Shown here piece after piece: positions 32,433 to 42,223 of a stretch of 43,110 bases of DNA; position 1 is the stretch's first letter, and each line of letters begins with the position of its first letter. This DNA is from Oscillospiraceae bacterium (GTDB lineage Bacteria > Bacillota > Clostridia > Oscillospirales > CAG-272). The position numbers were made by a program, and so were the translations under genes. The stretch is from contig SVQN01000015.1 in the NCBI GenBank assembly GCA_015065295.1, positions 1-43,110 on the forward strand, given 5' to 3'. The notes under the pieces are model-generated. The model was not told the origin of the DNA and made no database searches. It saw nothing but the letters and a program-made list of their open reading frames with translations.

Positions 32433-35400
32433 TTGTATCTGAAATCACTGGAACTGCATGGCTTCAAATCGTTTCCCGACCGTACGGTTTTGAAATTCGG
32501 CAGCGGTGCGACGGTCATCGTCGGGCCCAACGGCAGCGGCAAGTCCAATATCACGGACGCCATGCGCTGGGTTCTCGGCGAACTGTCCACGAAAAACATC
32601 CGCGGCAGCAAAATGGAAGACGTTATTTTTGCAGGCGCGGATGCCAAAAAGCCGATGAGTTTTGCGGAGGTGTCCGTCACGTTCGATGACAGTGCCGAAC
32701 CGCATATCCTCGCCGCCGGGTACGATGAAGTGACCGTCACCCGCCGGTATTACCGGAGCGGCGACAGCGAATATTTCATCAACCGGAAGAAAGTCCGTCT
32801 GCGCGATATCTACGAACTGTTCATGAACACCGGGATCGGCAGAGAGGGCTATTCCATCGTCGGGCAGGGAAAGATCGCCGAAATCCTCTCCAAAAAGAGT
32901 GAGGACCGGCGCGGTGTCTTTGAAGAAAGTGCGGGGATTTCGAAATACCGTTACCGGAAAACGGAATCCGCGAAAAAGCTTGAAGAAACCGAAGCCAACA
33001 TGGAGCGCGTGGAGGACATCGAAAACGAGCTTGCGAAACGCCTCGGGCCTCTTGAAAAGGATGCCGCACGCGCGAAACAGTACCTCGAACTGTACGGCGA
33101 AAAGAAAAATGTGGATATCGCGCTCTGGCTGTACGATTCCGGAAAGCTGAAAGCCGCCCTTGAAAAAGCGGAAAACGATACCCGATTGTCCGCTCATGAG
33201 CTGGAAATGGCGGAAGATTCCGTAAAAACCACGTCCGCGAACATGGAACGTCTGTATGAGGAGTCCCACGGCAACCGGGAAGCGGCACAGAAAAACCGCG
33301 AGGACATCGCCGCCGTCACCCGTCAGATGACCGATCTTCGGACGGAAATTCTGGTTCTCGCCAAGGAAACCGAGCACGCGGAAGCAAAAATCACCGCCGA
33401 ACGTGCCCTGACGGAGGCTTCCGGACAGAATCTCCGCAAAGAAAACGAACGTCTGGAAACGGTACAGACCAAACTCCGTACCATCAACGAAGCCTTCCGG
33501 CAGACATCGGCGGACTACGATACCCTGACAGCGAAGATCGCCCTTCTCGGAGATGCTGTCACCGCCGATACGGATGAACTGGAAGACCTGCTTGTCCGTC
33601 AGAAAGCCGGAGAATCGGCACTGACCGACCTGCGGGTTCGCCTGAACGTACAGGAAAACAACATTGCCGGTCAGAAAAAACGGACGGAAGCTGTCGCAGC
33701 GGAAATCCAAACCTATCAGAAGGAACTTACGTCCCTCGACCGGACAGCGTCGGCTGCTGAACGCCAGATGGCGGAATACCGCCGGATGACGGACGAAATT
33801 GATGCCGAAATTGCCGGCTATACGGCAGAGACGGAGGAACTTCAGCGGAAATCCCAGGAAATCGTTCGTCTTGCCGGACAGAAACAGGCAGTCCTCGATT
33901 CTCTCGAGAGCCGGGTCACGGCACTGGAGCGTATGCGCGACCACTTTGACGGATATAATAACAGCATCCGCCACGTCATGAACGAAGCGCGTGCCGGACG
34001 TCTGCCGGGAATCCGTGGGCCGGTTTCCTACCTGATCCGCGTGGAACCGGGCGTTACCGTTGCCATTGAAACGGCACTCGGTCTGGCACTTCAGAACATT
34101 GTCACCGACGATGAGGACGCGGCAAAGCGTTCCATCGAATCGCTCAAGCGGAACAATGCCGGACGCGCGACGTTCTATCCGCTGACGACCATCCGCGCAC
34201 AGCAGCGCAGCCGGGATTACGACGGTGTGGACCGCGCGGTCGGATTTGTCGGCTGGGCGGATGAGCTGGTTTCCTGCGACGAGGAATACCGGAACGTTGT
34301 CCGCTCCCTGCTTGCCCGTACCGCCGTGTTCGATACCCTCGACCACGCGAGTGACGCGGCACGTCGTACCGGCTGGAAAATCCGTGCCGTAACCTTGGAC
34401 GGACAGCAGATCAATTCCGGCGGCTCCTTCACCGGTGGTCAGACCAAGCGGGACAGCGGGATGCTCTCGCGTGCGTCCCAGATCGAAACACTGACCGCCG
34501 AACGAACCGCCGCTGCCGCCGAACTGCGGACGATCCGCGCGGAAATGAAAGCGGCCGCCGAAAAAATCGCCGTACAGGAAGCCAAAAATGCCGAACTTCT
34601 CGACCGGCGGAAGCTGATCGGATCCCTGATCGGTGCCGAACAGAGCAGCTACAGCGAAACCGACGGCCGGCGCAGTACCATCCGTGCGTTGATCGAAAGT
34701 CTGAAGCGCGACGGTGCGGCACTGGCGGAAAGCAGTGAGCACAGCGCGGAAGACCTCCGGAAAATCCGGGAAGAAATCGCATCCACATCCGCGTCCGTGG
34801 CAAATATCCGCGAAAAACGGGATGTACTTGCCGCCCAGCGCGGGGAAAGCGAATTGCAGATCGCCGAACTGACCGAACAGGCCAACGGCTACCGCATCCG
34901 TCTTGCGGAATTGTCCCGCGACAGGGAAGCCGCTGACGTGCAGAACCGCGATGCCGAAGAACGGGTGACTGCCTTGACGATGGAACGCGACGCACACCTT
35001 GCCGCCATCCGGACTCTGGAACAGCAGATCGACTCGTTCGGCGCGCAGACCGCCGAGAAACAGCAGATTCTGGAAGGATACAGCCGCCGGATCGCCGAAC
35101 TTACGGAACAGCGGACCCGACTGGAGTCCAGCGGAGACGCTCTGGAACTGCAGCTGACCGCTCTGCGGCAGAAGGAAAAAGAGCAGAGTGCGAAGAAAGA
35201 CCTGACTTTCCTCGCGCATTCGAAAAACGAAACCCGCCTCGCCTCCCTCAAAGCGGATTCAGACAAGCTGACCGACCGCCTGTGGGATGACTACGAAATG
35301 ACTTATGCCGCCGCGCGCCGGTATGCGGACGAAAACCGGATTCCGACCGTGGAAGACGGCAACCGGACAGCGTATCTGTCCATGCAGAACGATCTGCGTG

Positions 35401-36041
35401 CGAAAATCAAGTCGCTCGGACACGTCAACGTCGATGCCGTGGAGGAATACCGCGAGGTTAAGCACCGGTACGACCACATCAAACGCCAGCTCGACGACCT
35501 CCGCGCCGCCAGAAAGGATTTACTGGAGATTCTGGACGGCATCGAAAAGGATATGCGCCGCATTTTCCTCGAGGCTTTCGATAAGATCAACGGCTATTTC
35601 GGCGAAACCTTCCGCGAATTGTTCGGCGGCGGCCATGCCGAAGTGCGGCTGACCGATCCGGAAGATGTCCTGAACTGCGGCATTGACATCAACGCCGCGC
35701 CGCCCGGAAAAACCATCAAAAACATGAACCTTCTGTCCGGCGGCGAACAGGCCTTCATCGCCATCGCGCTGATGTTTGCCCTGATCCGCGTCAATCCTCT
35801 GCCGTTCTGCATTTTTGACGAAATCGAAGCCGCACTCGACGAGGTGAATGTCACCCGCGTCGGACGGTACATAACCAAAATGTCGAAGTCCATGCAGATC
35901 ATCATGATTTCGCACCGCCGCGGAACGATGGACATTGCCGACTCCCTCTACGGCGTTACCATGCAGCAGAGCGGAGTGTCGAAGGTGTTCACACTGGACG
36001 TCGGCGGAGTGGACGATCCTTCCGCATTTACCGCAAACTGA
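32433..36041 (+). CDS. smc: Chromosome segregation protein SMC
   Basis: ATPase of the Smc-ScpAB condensin. 1202 residues: the N-terminal head with Walker A GPNGSGKS at 31-38; a coiled-coil arm (about 165-510); the hinge (about 520-665, with GIRGPVSYLIRVEPGVTVAI and INSGGSFTGGQ); the returning coil (about 670-1030); and the C-terminal head with signature LLSGGEQAF near 1100 and Walker B FCIFDEIEAALDE. The frame starts at TTG (32433), 7 nt after GGAGG; no ATG is available nearby that would keep the conserved YLKSLELHGFKSF start. Followed 24 nt later by ftsY, a common pairing. Confidence 0.97.
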   Translation: MYLKSLELHGFKSFPDRTVLKFGSGATVIVGPNGSGKSNITDAMRWVLGELSTKNIRGSKMEDVIFAGADAKKPMSFAEVSVTFDDSAEPHILAAGYDEVTVTRRYYRSGDSEYFINRKKVRLRDIYELFMNTGIGREGYSIVGQGKIAEILSKKSEDRRGVFEESAGISKYRYRKTESAKKLEETEANMERVEDIENELAKRLGPLEKDAARAKQYLELYGEKKNVDIALWLYDSGKLKAALEKAENDTRLSAHELEMAEDSVKTTSANMERLYEESHGNREAAQKNREDIAAVTRQMTDLRTEILVLAKETEHAEAKITAERALTEASGQNLRKENERLETVQTKLRTINEAFRQTSADYDTLTAKIALLGDAVTADTDELEDLLVRQKAGESALTDLRVRLNVQENNIAGQKKRTEAVAAEIQTYQKELTSLDRTASAAERQMAEYRRMTDEIDAEIAGYTAETEELQRKSQEIVRLAGQKQAVLDSLESRVTALERMRDHFDGYNNSIRHVMNEARAGRLPGIRGPVSYLIRVEPGVTVAIETALGLALQNIVTDDEDAAKRSIESLKRNNAGRATFYPLTTIRAQQRSRDYDGVDRAVGFVGWADELVSCDEEYRNVVRSLLARTAVFDTLDHASDAARRTGWKIRAVTLDGQQINSGGSFTGGQTKRDSGMLSRASQIETLTAERTAAAAELRTIRAEMKAAAEKIAVQEAKNAELLDRRKLIGSLIGAEQSSYSETDGRRSTIRALIESLKRDGAALAESSEHSAEDLRKIREEIASTSASVANIREKRDVLAAQRGESELQIAELTEQANGYRIRLAELSRDREAADVQNRDAEERVTALTMERDAHLAAIRTLEQQIDSFGAQTAEKQQILEGYSRRIAELTEQRTRLESSGDALELQLTALRQKEKEQSAKKDLTFLAHSKNETRLASLKADSDKLTDRLWDDYEMTYAAARRYADENRIPTVEDGNRTAYLSMQNDLRAKIKSLGHVNVDAVEEYREVKHRYDHIKRQLDDLRAARKDLLEILDGIEKDMRRIFLEAFDKINGYFGETFRELFGGGHAEVRLTDPEDVLNCGIDINAAPPGKTIKNMNLLSGGEQAFIAIALMFALIRVNPLPFCIFDEIEAALDEVNVTRVGRYITKMSKSMQIIMISHRRGTMDIADSLYGVTMQQSGVSKVFTLDVGGVDDPSAFTAN

Positions 36042-36065
36042 AAATTCAATCATTGGAGATAAATT

Positions 36066-37019
36066 ATGGGATTTTTTGATAAATTAAAGCAGGGTCTTGC
36101 AAAGACCAAAAATGCCGTTTTCGGACAGATCAACGAAGTGGTCAAGAATTTCCGCAAAGTGGATGAAGAATTCCTCGAAGAGCTCGAAGAAATCATGATC
36201 TGCGCGGACATGGGCGCGTCCACTACCGAGAAGATTCTCGATGAACTGCGCGACCGCATCAAGACCGACAACATCAAGAATGCGGAAGATGTCAAGGATG
36301 TCCTTGGTGAAATTCTCCGCGCACAGGTCGGTGAAGGCGAACCACTGAATCTCGAAACCTCTCCGGCGGTCATTCTCGTGATCGGCGTCAACGGCGTCGG
36401 CAAGACTACATCCATCGGCAAGATTGCGAACAATCTCCGCAAGGAAGGCAAAAAGGTTATCGTTGCCGCAGCGGATACCTTCCGTGCCGCAGCGATCGAA
36501 CAGCTTGCGATCTGGTGTGACCGTGCCGGTGTGGAACTCGTCCGTCAGAACGAAGGCTCCGATCCCGCATCCGTTGTGTATGACGCGATTGCCGCCGCCA
36601 ACAAGCGGAAAGCGGATGTTCTCATCATTGACACCGCCGGACGGCTCCACAACAAGAGCAACCTCATGGACGAGCTGGCGAAGATCAACCGTATCATCTC
36701 CCGCGAACTGCCGAACGCATCCCGCGAAACCCTTCTCGTACTCGATGCGACGACCGGTCAGAATGCCGTCATGCAGGCAAAGAAGTTCCGCGAAACCGCA
36801 GAGATCACCGGTCTGATCCTGACCAAGCTCGACGGTACCGCAAAGGGCGGCGCGATCTTCTCCATCAAGGACGAGATCAACATCCCCGTCAAGTACATCG
36901 GCGTGGGCGAACACATCGACGATATGCAGCCGTTTGACGCAAAGATGTTCATCGACGCGCTCATGAAGGAAGAAGAAAAGAAGGAATCCGCCGAAGAAAA
37001 CGGAGAAGACGAAGAATGA
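36066..37019 (+). CDS. ftsY: Signal recognition particle receptor FtsY
   Basis: SRP receptor GTPase that docks ribosome-nascent-chain complexes to the Sec translocon at the membrane. 317 residues, so only a short N-terminal extension precedes the N domain, unlike the long acidic A domain of E. coli FtsY. The G domain shows G1 GVNGVGKT (107-114), AADTFRAAAIEQL, DTAGRLHNK, TKLDGTAKGG and GVGEHIDDMQPF. The acidic tail ends EENGEDEE. The ATG follows GGAG. Its stop overlaps the next gene's ATG (ATGA). Confidence 0.97.
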   Translation: MGFFDKLKQGLAKTKNAVFGQINEVVKNFRKVDEEFLEELEEIMICADMGASTTEKILDELRDRIKTDNIKNAEDVKDVLGEILRAQVGEGEPLNLETSPAVILVIGVNGVGKTTSIGKIANNLRKEGKKVIVAAADTFRAAAIEQLAIWCDRAGVELVRQNEGSDPASVVYDAIAAANKRKADVLIIDTAGRLHNKSNLMDELAKINRIISRELPNASRETLLVLDATTGQNAVMQAKKFRETAEITGLILTKLDGTAKGGAIFSIKDEINIPVKYIGVGEHIDDMQPFDAKMFIDALMKEEEKKESAEENGEDEE

Positions 37020-37693
37020 CGAACATTGTTTTGGCTTCCAATAATAAAAAGAAGATCGCCGAACTCCAGACCCTTCTGGGGGCGGTTTCGGATGGTCTTG
37101 TGAATGTGCAGTCCCTGCGCGACATCGGCTTCACGGACGATATTGTTGAGGACGGCACCACGTTTGAAGAAAACTCCCTCATCAAAGCGGATACTCCCGC
37201 CAGACTCGGTCACATCGGCATCGCGGACGACTCCGGACTTGCCGTGGATTATCTGAACGGCGCACCCGGCATTTATTCCGCGCGCTATTCCGGCGAAGGC
37301 GCGACCGACGAATCCAACCGCGCGAAGCTGCTCCGTGACCTTGACGGCATCCCGGCAGAACAGCGTACCGCGCACTTTGTCTGCACCGCCGCTCTTGTTC
37401 TTCCGGAAAACAGCGGATTCACGATTCCCGAAGAATGGCGGATTTCTGCCGGACTGTCCGCAAAATCCGGCATTCCGCAGGAACGCGCGATGGTCGTGCG
37501 CGGCGAATGTCCCGGACGAATCCTCACCGAAGAACACGGCGAGGGCGGATTCGGCTACGACAGCCTGTTCTATTACGAAGACTATCATCAGACCTTTGCC
37601 GAAATTTCCGGCGAGGACAAGAATAAAGTATCCCACCGCGGCAACGCCATGCGGGAATTCACCCGCCGTCTCGCCGTGATTTTCGGGGAATAA
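37016..37693 (+). CDS. rdgB: Non-canonical purine NTP pyrophosphatase (RdgB/HAM1 family)
   Basis: Hydrolyses dITP, XTP and ITP to monophosphates to clean the nucleotide pool. Motifs: SNNKKKIAELQTLL (phosphate-binding SNxxK), EDGTTFEENSLIKA, ADDSGLAVDYLNGAPGIYSA and GGFGYDSLF, then SHRGNAMREF. At 225 residues it is about 20-25 longer than typical, owing to an inserted segment near residues 125-160 (around NSGFTIPEEWRISAGL). Translationally coupled to ftsY by a 4-nt overlap. Confidence 0.94.
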   Translation: MTNIVLASNNKKKIAELQTLLGAVSDGLVNVQSLRDIGFTDDIVEDGTTFEENSLIKADTPARLGHIGIADDSGLAVDYLNGAPGIYSARYSGEGATDESNRAKLLRDLDGIPAEQRTAHFVCTAALVLPENSGFTIPEEWRISAGLSAKSGIPQERAMVVRGECPGRILTEEHGEGGFGYDSLFYYEDYHQTFAEISGEDKNKVSHRGNAMREFTRRLAVIFGE

Positions 37694-37707
37694 CGGAGGA
37701 CATTATC

Positions 37708-38007
37708 ATGTTAAACAGCAAGCAGAGAGCCGCGCTCAAGTCCATTGCATCCCAGACGGACGCCATTTTCCAGATCGGCAAGGGCGGCGTCGGGGAAGCA
37801 ATGACCAAGTCCATCAGCGACGCACTGGAAGCGCGCGAACTCATCAAGATCAGCGTTCTTGAAAATTCTGCGGAAACCGCGCGTGACGCGGCGGAAGCCC
37901 TCGCGGAAGCGACCGGTTCCGAAGTCGTCGCCGTGATCGGCCGGAAGATCATCCTGTACAAGATCTCCTCCAAGCCCGAAAACCGCAAAATTTCCGCGAC
38001 GCTCTGA
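37708..38007 (+). CDS. yhbY: YhbY-family CRM-domain RNA-binding protein
   Basis: A 99-residue CRM-domain protein associated with large ribosomal subunit assembly. It begins MLNSKQRAALKSIASQTDAI and has the conserved GKGGVGEAMTKSISDALEAR loop and VVAVIGRKIILYK strand. The ATG follows GGAGGAC. In B. subtilis the homologue also precedes nadD, which is 9 nt away here. The C-terminal Lys/Arg-rich residues fit RNA binding. Confidence 0.94.
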   Translation: MLNSKQRAALKSIASQTDAIFQIGKGGVGEAMTKSISDALEARELIKISVLENSAETARDAAEALAEATGSEVVAVIGRKIILYKISSKPENRKISATL

Positions 38008-38016
38008 GAAAAATCT

Positions 38017-38646
38017 ATGGAAACCCGTCGTAAAATCAGAACCGGTCTGTTCGGCGGCACGTTCGCCCCGCCGCATTTCGGTCACGTCCACGCAGTCGAG
38101 ACGATCCTGCGCCATGCGGAACTGGACGAAATCCTCGTCATGCCGACCGCTGTTCCGCCGCATAAAGCGAAGGCAAAGGGCGACACGCCCGAACTCCGTC
38201 TGGAAATGTGCCGAGCGGCATTCGGCGGACTGGAGCGTGTCTCCGTTTCGGATTTTGAAATCCGGAAAGGCGGTGTGAGCTACACGGTTCAGACACTCGA
38301 ACATTTTGCCGAAACCGAACCGGAACGCGAAATTTACCTCATCTGCGGAACGGATATGTTTCTCACGCTCGACAAATGGTTCCGCGCGGAGGACATTTTC
38401 CGTCTGGCGAACATTCTGTGCATCCCGCGCGACAATACCGATCTCGGCATTTTAGAAGAAAAACGCGCGTTCTACCGGGAAGCCTATCATGCACGGGCGG
38501 ATATCCTGACCGCCGAACCGGTGGATATGTCCTCCACGGAAGTCCGCCGCCGGATCGAAAACGGGGAAGATCTCGCAGGGGTTCTTCCGCCGTCCGTGAT
38601 TGAGATCATTCAAAGGGAAAAACTTTATGATGCAGAAAACACTTGA
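38017..38646 (+). CDS. nadD: Nicotinate-nucleotide adenylyltransferase
   Basis: Adenylates nicotinate mononucleotide in NAD synthesis. The 209 residues show the nucleotidyltransferase start GLFGGTFAPPHFGHVHA (HxGH motif), VMPTAVPPHKAKA, LICGTDMFLTLDKWF, and the final SSTEVRRRIENGEDLAGVLP with the ISSTxxR motif represented as MSSTEVRRR. Length is typical. The yqeK gene starts within the last 20 nt of nadD, in another frame. Confidence 0.96.
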   Translation: METRRKIRTGLFGGTFAPPHFGHVHAVETILRHAELDEILVMPTAVPPHKAKAKGDTPELRLEMCRAAFGGLERVSVSDFEIRKGGVSYTVQTLEHFAETEPEREIYLICGTDMFLTLDKWFRAEDIFRLANILCIPRDNTDLGILEEKRAFYREAYHARADILTAEPVDMSSTEVRRRIENGEDLAGVLPPSVIEIIQREKLYDAENT

Positions 38647-39298
38647 ACAACATCCGTACCGTCCCACGGAGGACAATGTCTGTGCGCTCGCCGAAGCCGT
38701 GAAGCCCTATCTGACCGACAAGCGGTACGCACATACTGCGGCCGTTGCGGAGGAAGCGGCGCGTCTCGGGGAGATTTTCGGTTTTTCCGAAGACGATATC
38801 CGCCGTCTGCGTGTGTCCGCGCTCCTGCACGACATCACGAAACTGGCGGATTCCAAAAAACAGTTGCAATATTGTGAAGAATTTGGTATAATATTAGAAC
38901 CGGAAAAGAACGTATCGTCCAGTATTCTGCACGGAATCACCGGAGCTGCTCTTGCGGCGCGGGATTTCGCGGCGTATACCGATGCCGACATCCTTTCCGG
39001 CGTTCGCTGGCATACGACCGGACGGCACGGCATGACCGTTTTTGAAGCCATTATTTATCTTGCCGACTACATCGAACCGACCCGGAAATTTGACGACTGC
39101 AAGGCGGTACGGCAGTATTTCTATGACCGCATCGGCGGCTGTACGGACGAGGAAGATCGTCTGGAGGTTCTGCGGGACACCATGATCTATTCCTTCGACC
39201 GGACCATCGAAAATCTGCTGGAAGACCGGCACATCATTGACAGCGATACGATCTGTGCCCGCAACTATTTCATTGCGCTCAGATCGGACAGCGAATAA
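38627..39298 (+). CDS. yqeK: HD-domain hydrolase YqeK (symmetrical Ap4A hydrolase)
   Basis: HD-domain protein; YqeK members hydrolyse diadenosine tetraphosphate to ADP. Metal ligands fit H36 in RYAHTAAV, the H68-D69 pair in LLHDITK, and downstream HGITGAALAA, WHTTGRHGM and YLADYIEPTRKFDD. 223 residues from the ATG at 38627, 9 nt after AAAGGG; a second ATG follows directly at 38630. It overlaps nadD by 20 nt. Usually rsfS follows; here two genes intervene. Confidence 0.93.
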   Translation: MMQKTLEQHPYRPTEDNVCALAEAVKPYLTDKRYAHTAAVAEEAARLGEIFGFSEDDIRRLRVSALLHDITKLADSKKQLQYCEEFGIILEPEKNVSSSILHGITGAALAARDFAAYTDADILSGVRWHTTGRHGMTVFEAIIYLADYIEPTRKFDDCKAVRQYFYDRIGGCTDEEDRLEVLRDTMIYSFDRTIENLLEDRHIIDSDTICARNYFIALRSDSE

Positions 39299-39328
39299 CA
39301 CGGAAAAACAGGGAAAGGAAACGATTCA

Positions 39329-40729
39329 TTGCGTATGATGCAGAACAATCCCAATCAGGAACCCAACGAAACCAATGAAGATATTTCGCTGTATTATCCC
39401 GACGGCGATGCGGAACACATCGCAAGGGATGACCACGACGAAGCGTTTCTGAACGAAACGATCCGAAAAAAGAAGAAAATCCGGCGTCGGAACGGCCGCC
39501 TGAAACGATCACAGATTCTCATGATCGCGGCAATTTTTGTGATTTACGCACTCGTTCTCGTCGTTGCGGCATGGATGATTTTCTACAAACCCGCAACGCC
39601 GCCGGTGGAAGAAATGCCGTTTGATACCACGCCGATGACTCCGGTGACATCGCCGGAAAACGTCCCCGTGTCCAGCGACCCGAACAATCCGCCGCTGACG
39701 GGCAATACCGACCCGGAAACGCCGACGACCGAGACACCCCCGGTCGAGCAGCCGGAGGAACAGAAACCGGCGGAAAAATACGTCATCAAGGACGGCGTAT
39801 ACAACATCCTCGTGGTCGGTCATGACGACGCGGCACTCCTCGCGGACGTGACGATGATCGTCAATATCAACACCACGGAAAACACCATCACGGTCATGCA
39901 GATTCCGCGCGACACGTTTACTTCTCTCAATGTACTGACGAACAAGGTCAATGCGGCATTCAACACGTTCTATAACAACAATTATGCAGGTTCCTACGAC
40001 AAAACGCTTCCCTATGCGATGGAAGAACTCGAAAAAATGTACGAAAAGAGCCTGTGCATCAACATTCATCATACAGCCGTTCTCAGTCTCGCGGGATTCC
40101 GCAGCATTGTCAACATCATGGGCGGTGTCGGTGTGTATGTTCCGGAAGGTATGTATTACGAAGACCCGGAACAGGATCTGTATATCAATATTCCGGCCGG
40201 TTATCAGTGGCTCAACGGCGCGCAGGCGGAAGGATTCATCCGTTTCCGTTCCGGCTATTCGCAGGGGGACCTTGGTCGTGTAAGCGCACAGAAGATTTTC
40301 CTGACCGCGCTGTTCGATCAGGCGAAAAACACTATTAAATCCGCGAATGTTTCGGTTCTCACGGAGATTGCGACCAATATTTCCAAATATCTCACGACCA
40401 ATCTTTCCGTTTCCGACCTGATGTTCTACGCGAAAGCGTTCCTGAACATTGATATGAACAATATCCAGATGCTGACCATCCCCGGCAATATGGTCGGCGG
40501 AAACTATTATATCATCAACCGTGCCGGGGCACTGAAGGCGATCAACGATCACTTCAATATTTACGAAAACGAAATCACCAACTCGATCTTTGACCGCAAC
40601 GGCATTTTCAATCTTCCCAGTGACCCGTGGATCAACGATTATTACTGGGACGGTTCCGCGAACTTCTACGATGCCACGGTCTATCACGGGGATTCCATCA
40701 GCGACGAAATCTATATTCCGCGATATTGA
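39329..40729 (+). CDS. LytR-CpsA-Psr (LCP) family protein
   Basis: Membrane-anchored enzyme family that transfers undecaprenyl-linked glycopolymers such as teichoic acids to peptidoglycan. Layout: cytoplasmic N-terminus (about 1-62, ending with a basic KKKKIRRRNGRLKR patch), one membrane helix (about 63-86), a Pro/Thr/Glu-rich extracellular linker (about 88-148), and the LCP domain (about 153-400: YNILVVGHDD, LADVTMIVNI, MQIPRDTF, NKVNAAFN, RFRSGYSQGDLGRVSAQK). The likely start is TTG at 39329, 9 nt after AAAGGA; ATG codons at 39335 and 39338 are alternatives with poor spacing. Inserted between yqeK and rsfS. Confidence 0.92.
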   Translation: MRMMQNNPNQEPNETNEDISLYYPDGDAEHIARDDHDEAFLNETIRKKKKIRRRNGRLKRSQILMIAAIFVIYALVLVVAAWMIFYKPATPPVEEMPFDTTPMTPVTSPENVPVSSDPNNPPLTGNTDPETPTTETPPVEQPEEQKPAEKYVIKDGVYNILVVGHDDAALLADVTMIVNINTTENTITVMQIPRDTFTSLNVLTNKVNAAFNTFYNNNYAGSYDKTLPYAMEELEKMYEKSLCINIHHTAVLSLAGFRSIVNIMGGVGVYVPEGMYYEDPEQDLYINIPAGYQWLNGAQAEGFIRFRSGYSQGDLGRVSAQKIFLTALFDQAKNTIKSANVSVLTEIATNISKYLTTNLSVSDLMFYAKAFLNIDMNNIQMLTIPGNMVGGNYYIINRAGALKAINDHFNIYENEITNSIFDRNGIFNLPSDPWINDYYWDGSANFYDATVYHGDSISDEIYIPRY

Positions 40730-40753
40730 CGAAATCTTTATGAGGTGACGATC

Positions 40754-42199
40754 ATGAAAACGAACGGACTTCTTGTCAACATTGACATCAACTCGGTCAC
40801 GACTCCGTTCCTCAACAGAGTGACGGAAAACGGACGTGTTCCCGCAGTTTCCGAACTTTATCCGTTTGTCGATATCTACCGCGATACCGACGTGACGGAC
40901 ATTGCCGTCTGCACTTTCTGTCAGTATTCTGCGACCCCGTCGAAGGTGTTCACGGATGCCGTATTCAAGCGGTATCAGACCGTGGAAAACGGTGTGAACG
41001 TCGATTATACCGACCGCTACGCCGGACTGGTTCATCTGTACGAACACGGCATCGATCCGCATAAGGTGTGGTTTGACCGGTGCCGGGAGATCGGGCTGCG
41101 TTCATGGATTTCCATCCGCATGAACGACTGCCACGAACCGGAAGCGGATGCATCGTTCCTCCGCAGCGAATTCTTCTACGAAGCGCGCGAAAAGGGATGG
41201 ACGATCGGTTCCGATTACGGTTATTACCGCTGGTGCTTCAACTACGCCGTTCCGGAAGTCCGCGAAAAAATGCTCGCCTACATTGACGAACAGCTCCGGA
41301 TGTATGAACCGGATGGTCTGGAGCTCGACTTCATGCGCGAACCGTACTGCTTCAATTACAAGGACGGAAACGACCACGCCGCCATCATGAACGGATTCCT
41401 GCGCGAAGTGAAAGCACTCGTCATGGCCGCCGAAGAACGCCGCGGCGTGAAGATTCCGATTCTCATCCGGGTTCCGCGCGATCCCGAAACCGCCCTTGAC
41501 TACGGGTTTGATCCCGCAGCATGGGAAAGGGAAGGTCTGTGCGACATTCTGAACCCGACGCCCCGCTGGGAGACCTGCGACAGCGATATTCCGGTTGCCC
41601 GCTGGAAGGAGCTTCTCCCGAAAACGGAAATTTACGCCGGAATCGAGATTCTCGTGGGCAGCGCGTGCGGCCGGAATCACGCCGAAGCCTCCATGACGCG
41701 CGGATATTCCAACCTCTACCTCAGCGAAGGTGCGGACAAAATCTATCTTTACAACTATTACGTCAATCCCTATGAACCGAATGCCATGATGCAGGAGGTA
41801 CACCGTACCTGCGGCACATTGGCGCACACAGCAGACGCTCCCTGCCGGACGGTCGTGACCTATCAGGATATCACAATTAATCCCGCGCATTCGTATCGTC
41901 CGCTGCCGATGACGGTGAAAGCCGGAGAAACGGCGGAACTGGCCATCGGAACGGGGAAGATTCCGGGAGAGGCATCGCTCATCCTCGGGTACAAAGGGGA
42001 TGCACCGTCGGTTATCATCAATGGAAAACCGGCAGATGCGGGAACGGAATACCTTGACGACCCGTATTATAAAGCAGGGGACTGCGCGTTTGTTTCCTGC
42101 ACATTCCCGGCGGGTGGGATTACCCGTCACCACATAGCGATCACCGCGCCGACCGGCAGCGATACGACCGTTGTCTACGCGGAAATCCGTTTCCACTGA
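40754..42199 (+). CDS. Putative TIM-barrel glycoside-hydrolase-like protein
   Basis: A 481-residue protein I cannot place in a named family. Its middle looks like a TIM-barrel glycosidase of the hypothetical GHL or family-10-like type: LRSWISIRMNDCHEPEADA, EVREKMLAYIDEQLRMYEPD, then DGLELDFMREPYC with Glu190 and Asp192 as candidate catalytic residues, and SEGADKIYLYNYYVNPYEPN. The last 110 residues (from about 375) look like a beta-sandwich, with repeated Gly/Ala strands. There is no signal peptide, so it would act in the cytoplasm. Start ATG at 40754 lies 8 nt after GAGG. Inserted between the LCP and rsfS genes. Confidence 0.65.
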   Translation: MKTNGLLVNIDINSVTTPFLNRVTENGRVPAVSELYPFVDIYRDTDVTDIAVCTFCQYSATPSKVFTDAVFKRYQTVENGVNVDYTDRYAGLVHLYEHGIDPHKVWFDRCREIGLRSWISIRMNDCHEPEADASFLRSEFFYEAREKGWTIGSDYGYYRWCFNYAVPEVREKMLAYIDEQLRMYEPDGLELDFMREPYCFNYKDGNDHAAIMNGFLREVKALVMAAEERRGVKIPILIRVPRDPETALDYGFDPAAWEREGLCDILNPTPRWETCDSDIPVARWKELLPKTEIYAGIEILVGSACGRNHAEASMTRGYSNLYLSEGADKIYLYNYYVNPYEPNAMMQEVHRTCGTLAHTADAPCRTVVTYQDITINPAHSYRPLPMTVKAGETAELAIGTGKIPGEASLILGYKGDAPSVIINGKPADAGTEYLDDPYYKAGDCAFVSCTFPAGGITRHHIAITAPTGSDTTVVYAEIRFH

Positions 42200-42223
42200 A
42201 AATCTATTGATCGGAGAAACCTT

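Noticed and set aside
32445-35219. A 924-codon open frame on the minus strand opposite smc
   Set aside because: Shadow of smc; phenylalanine- and glycine-rich translation typical of antisense frames.
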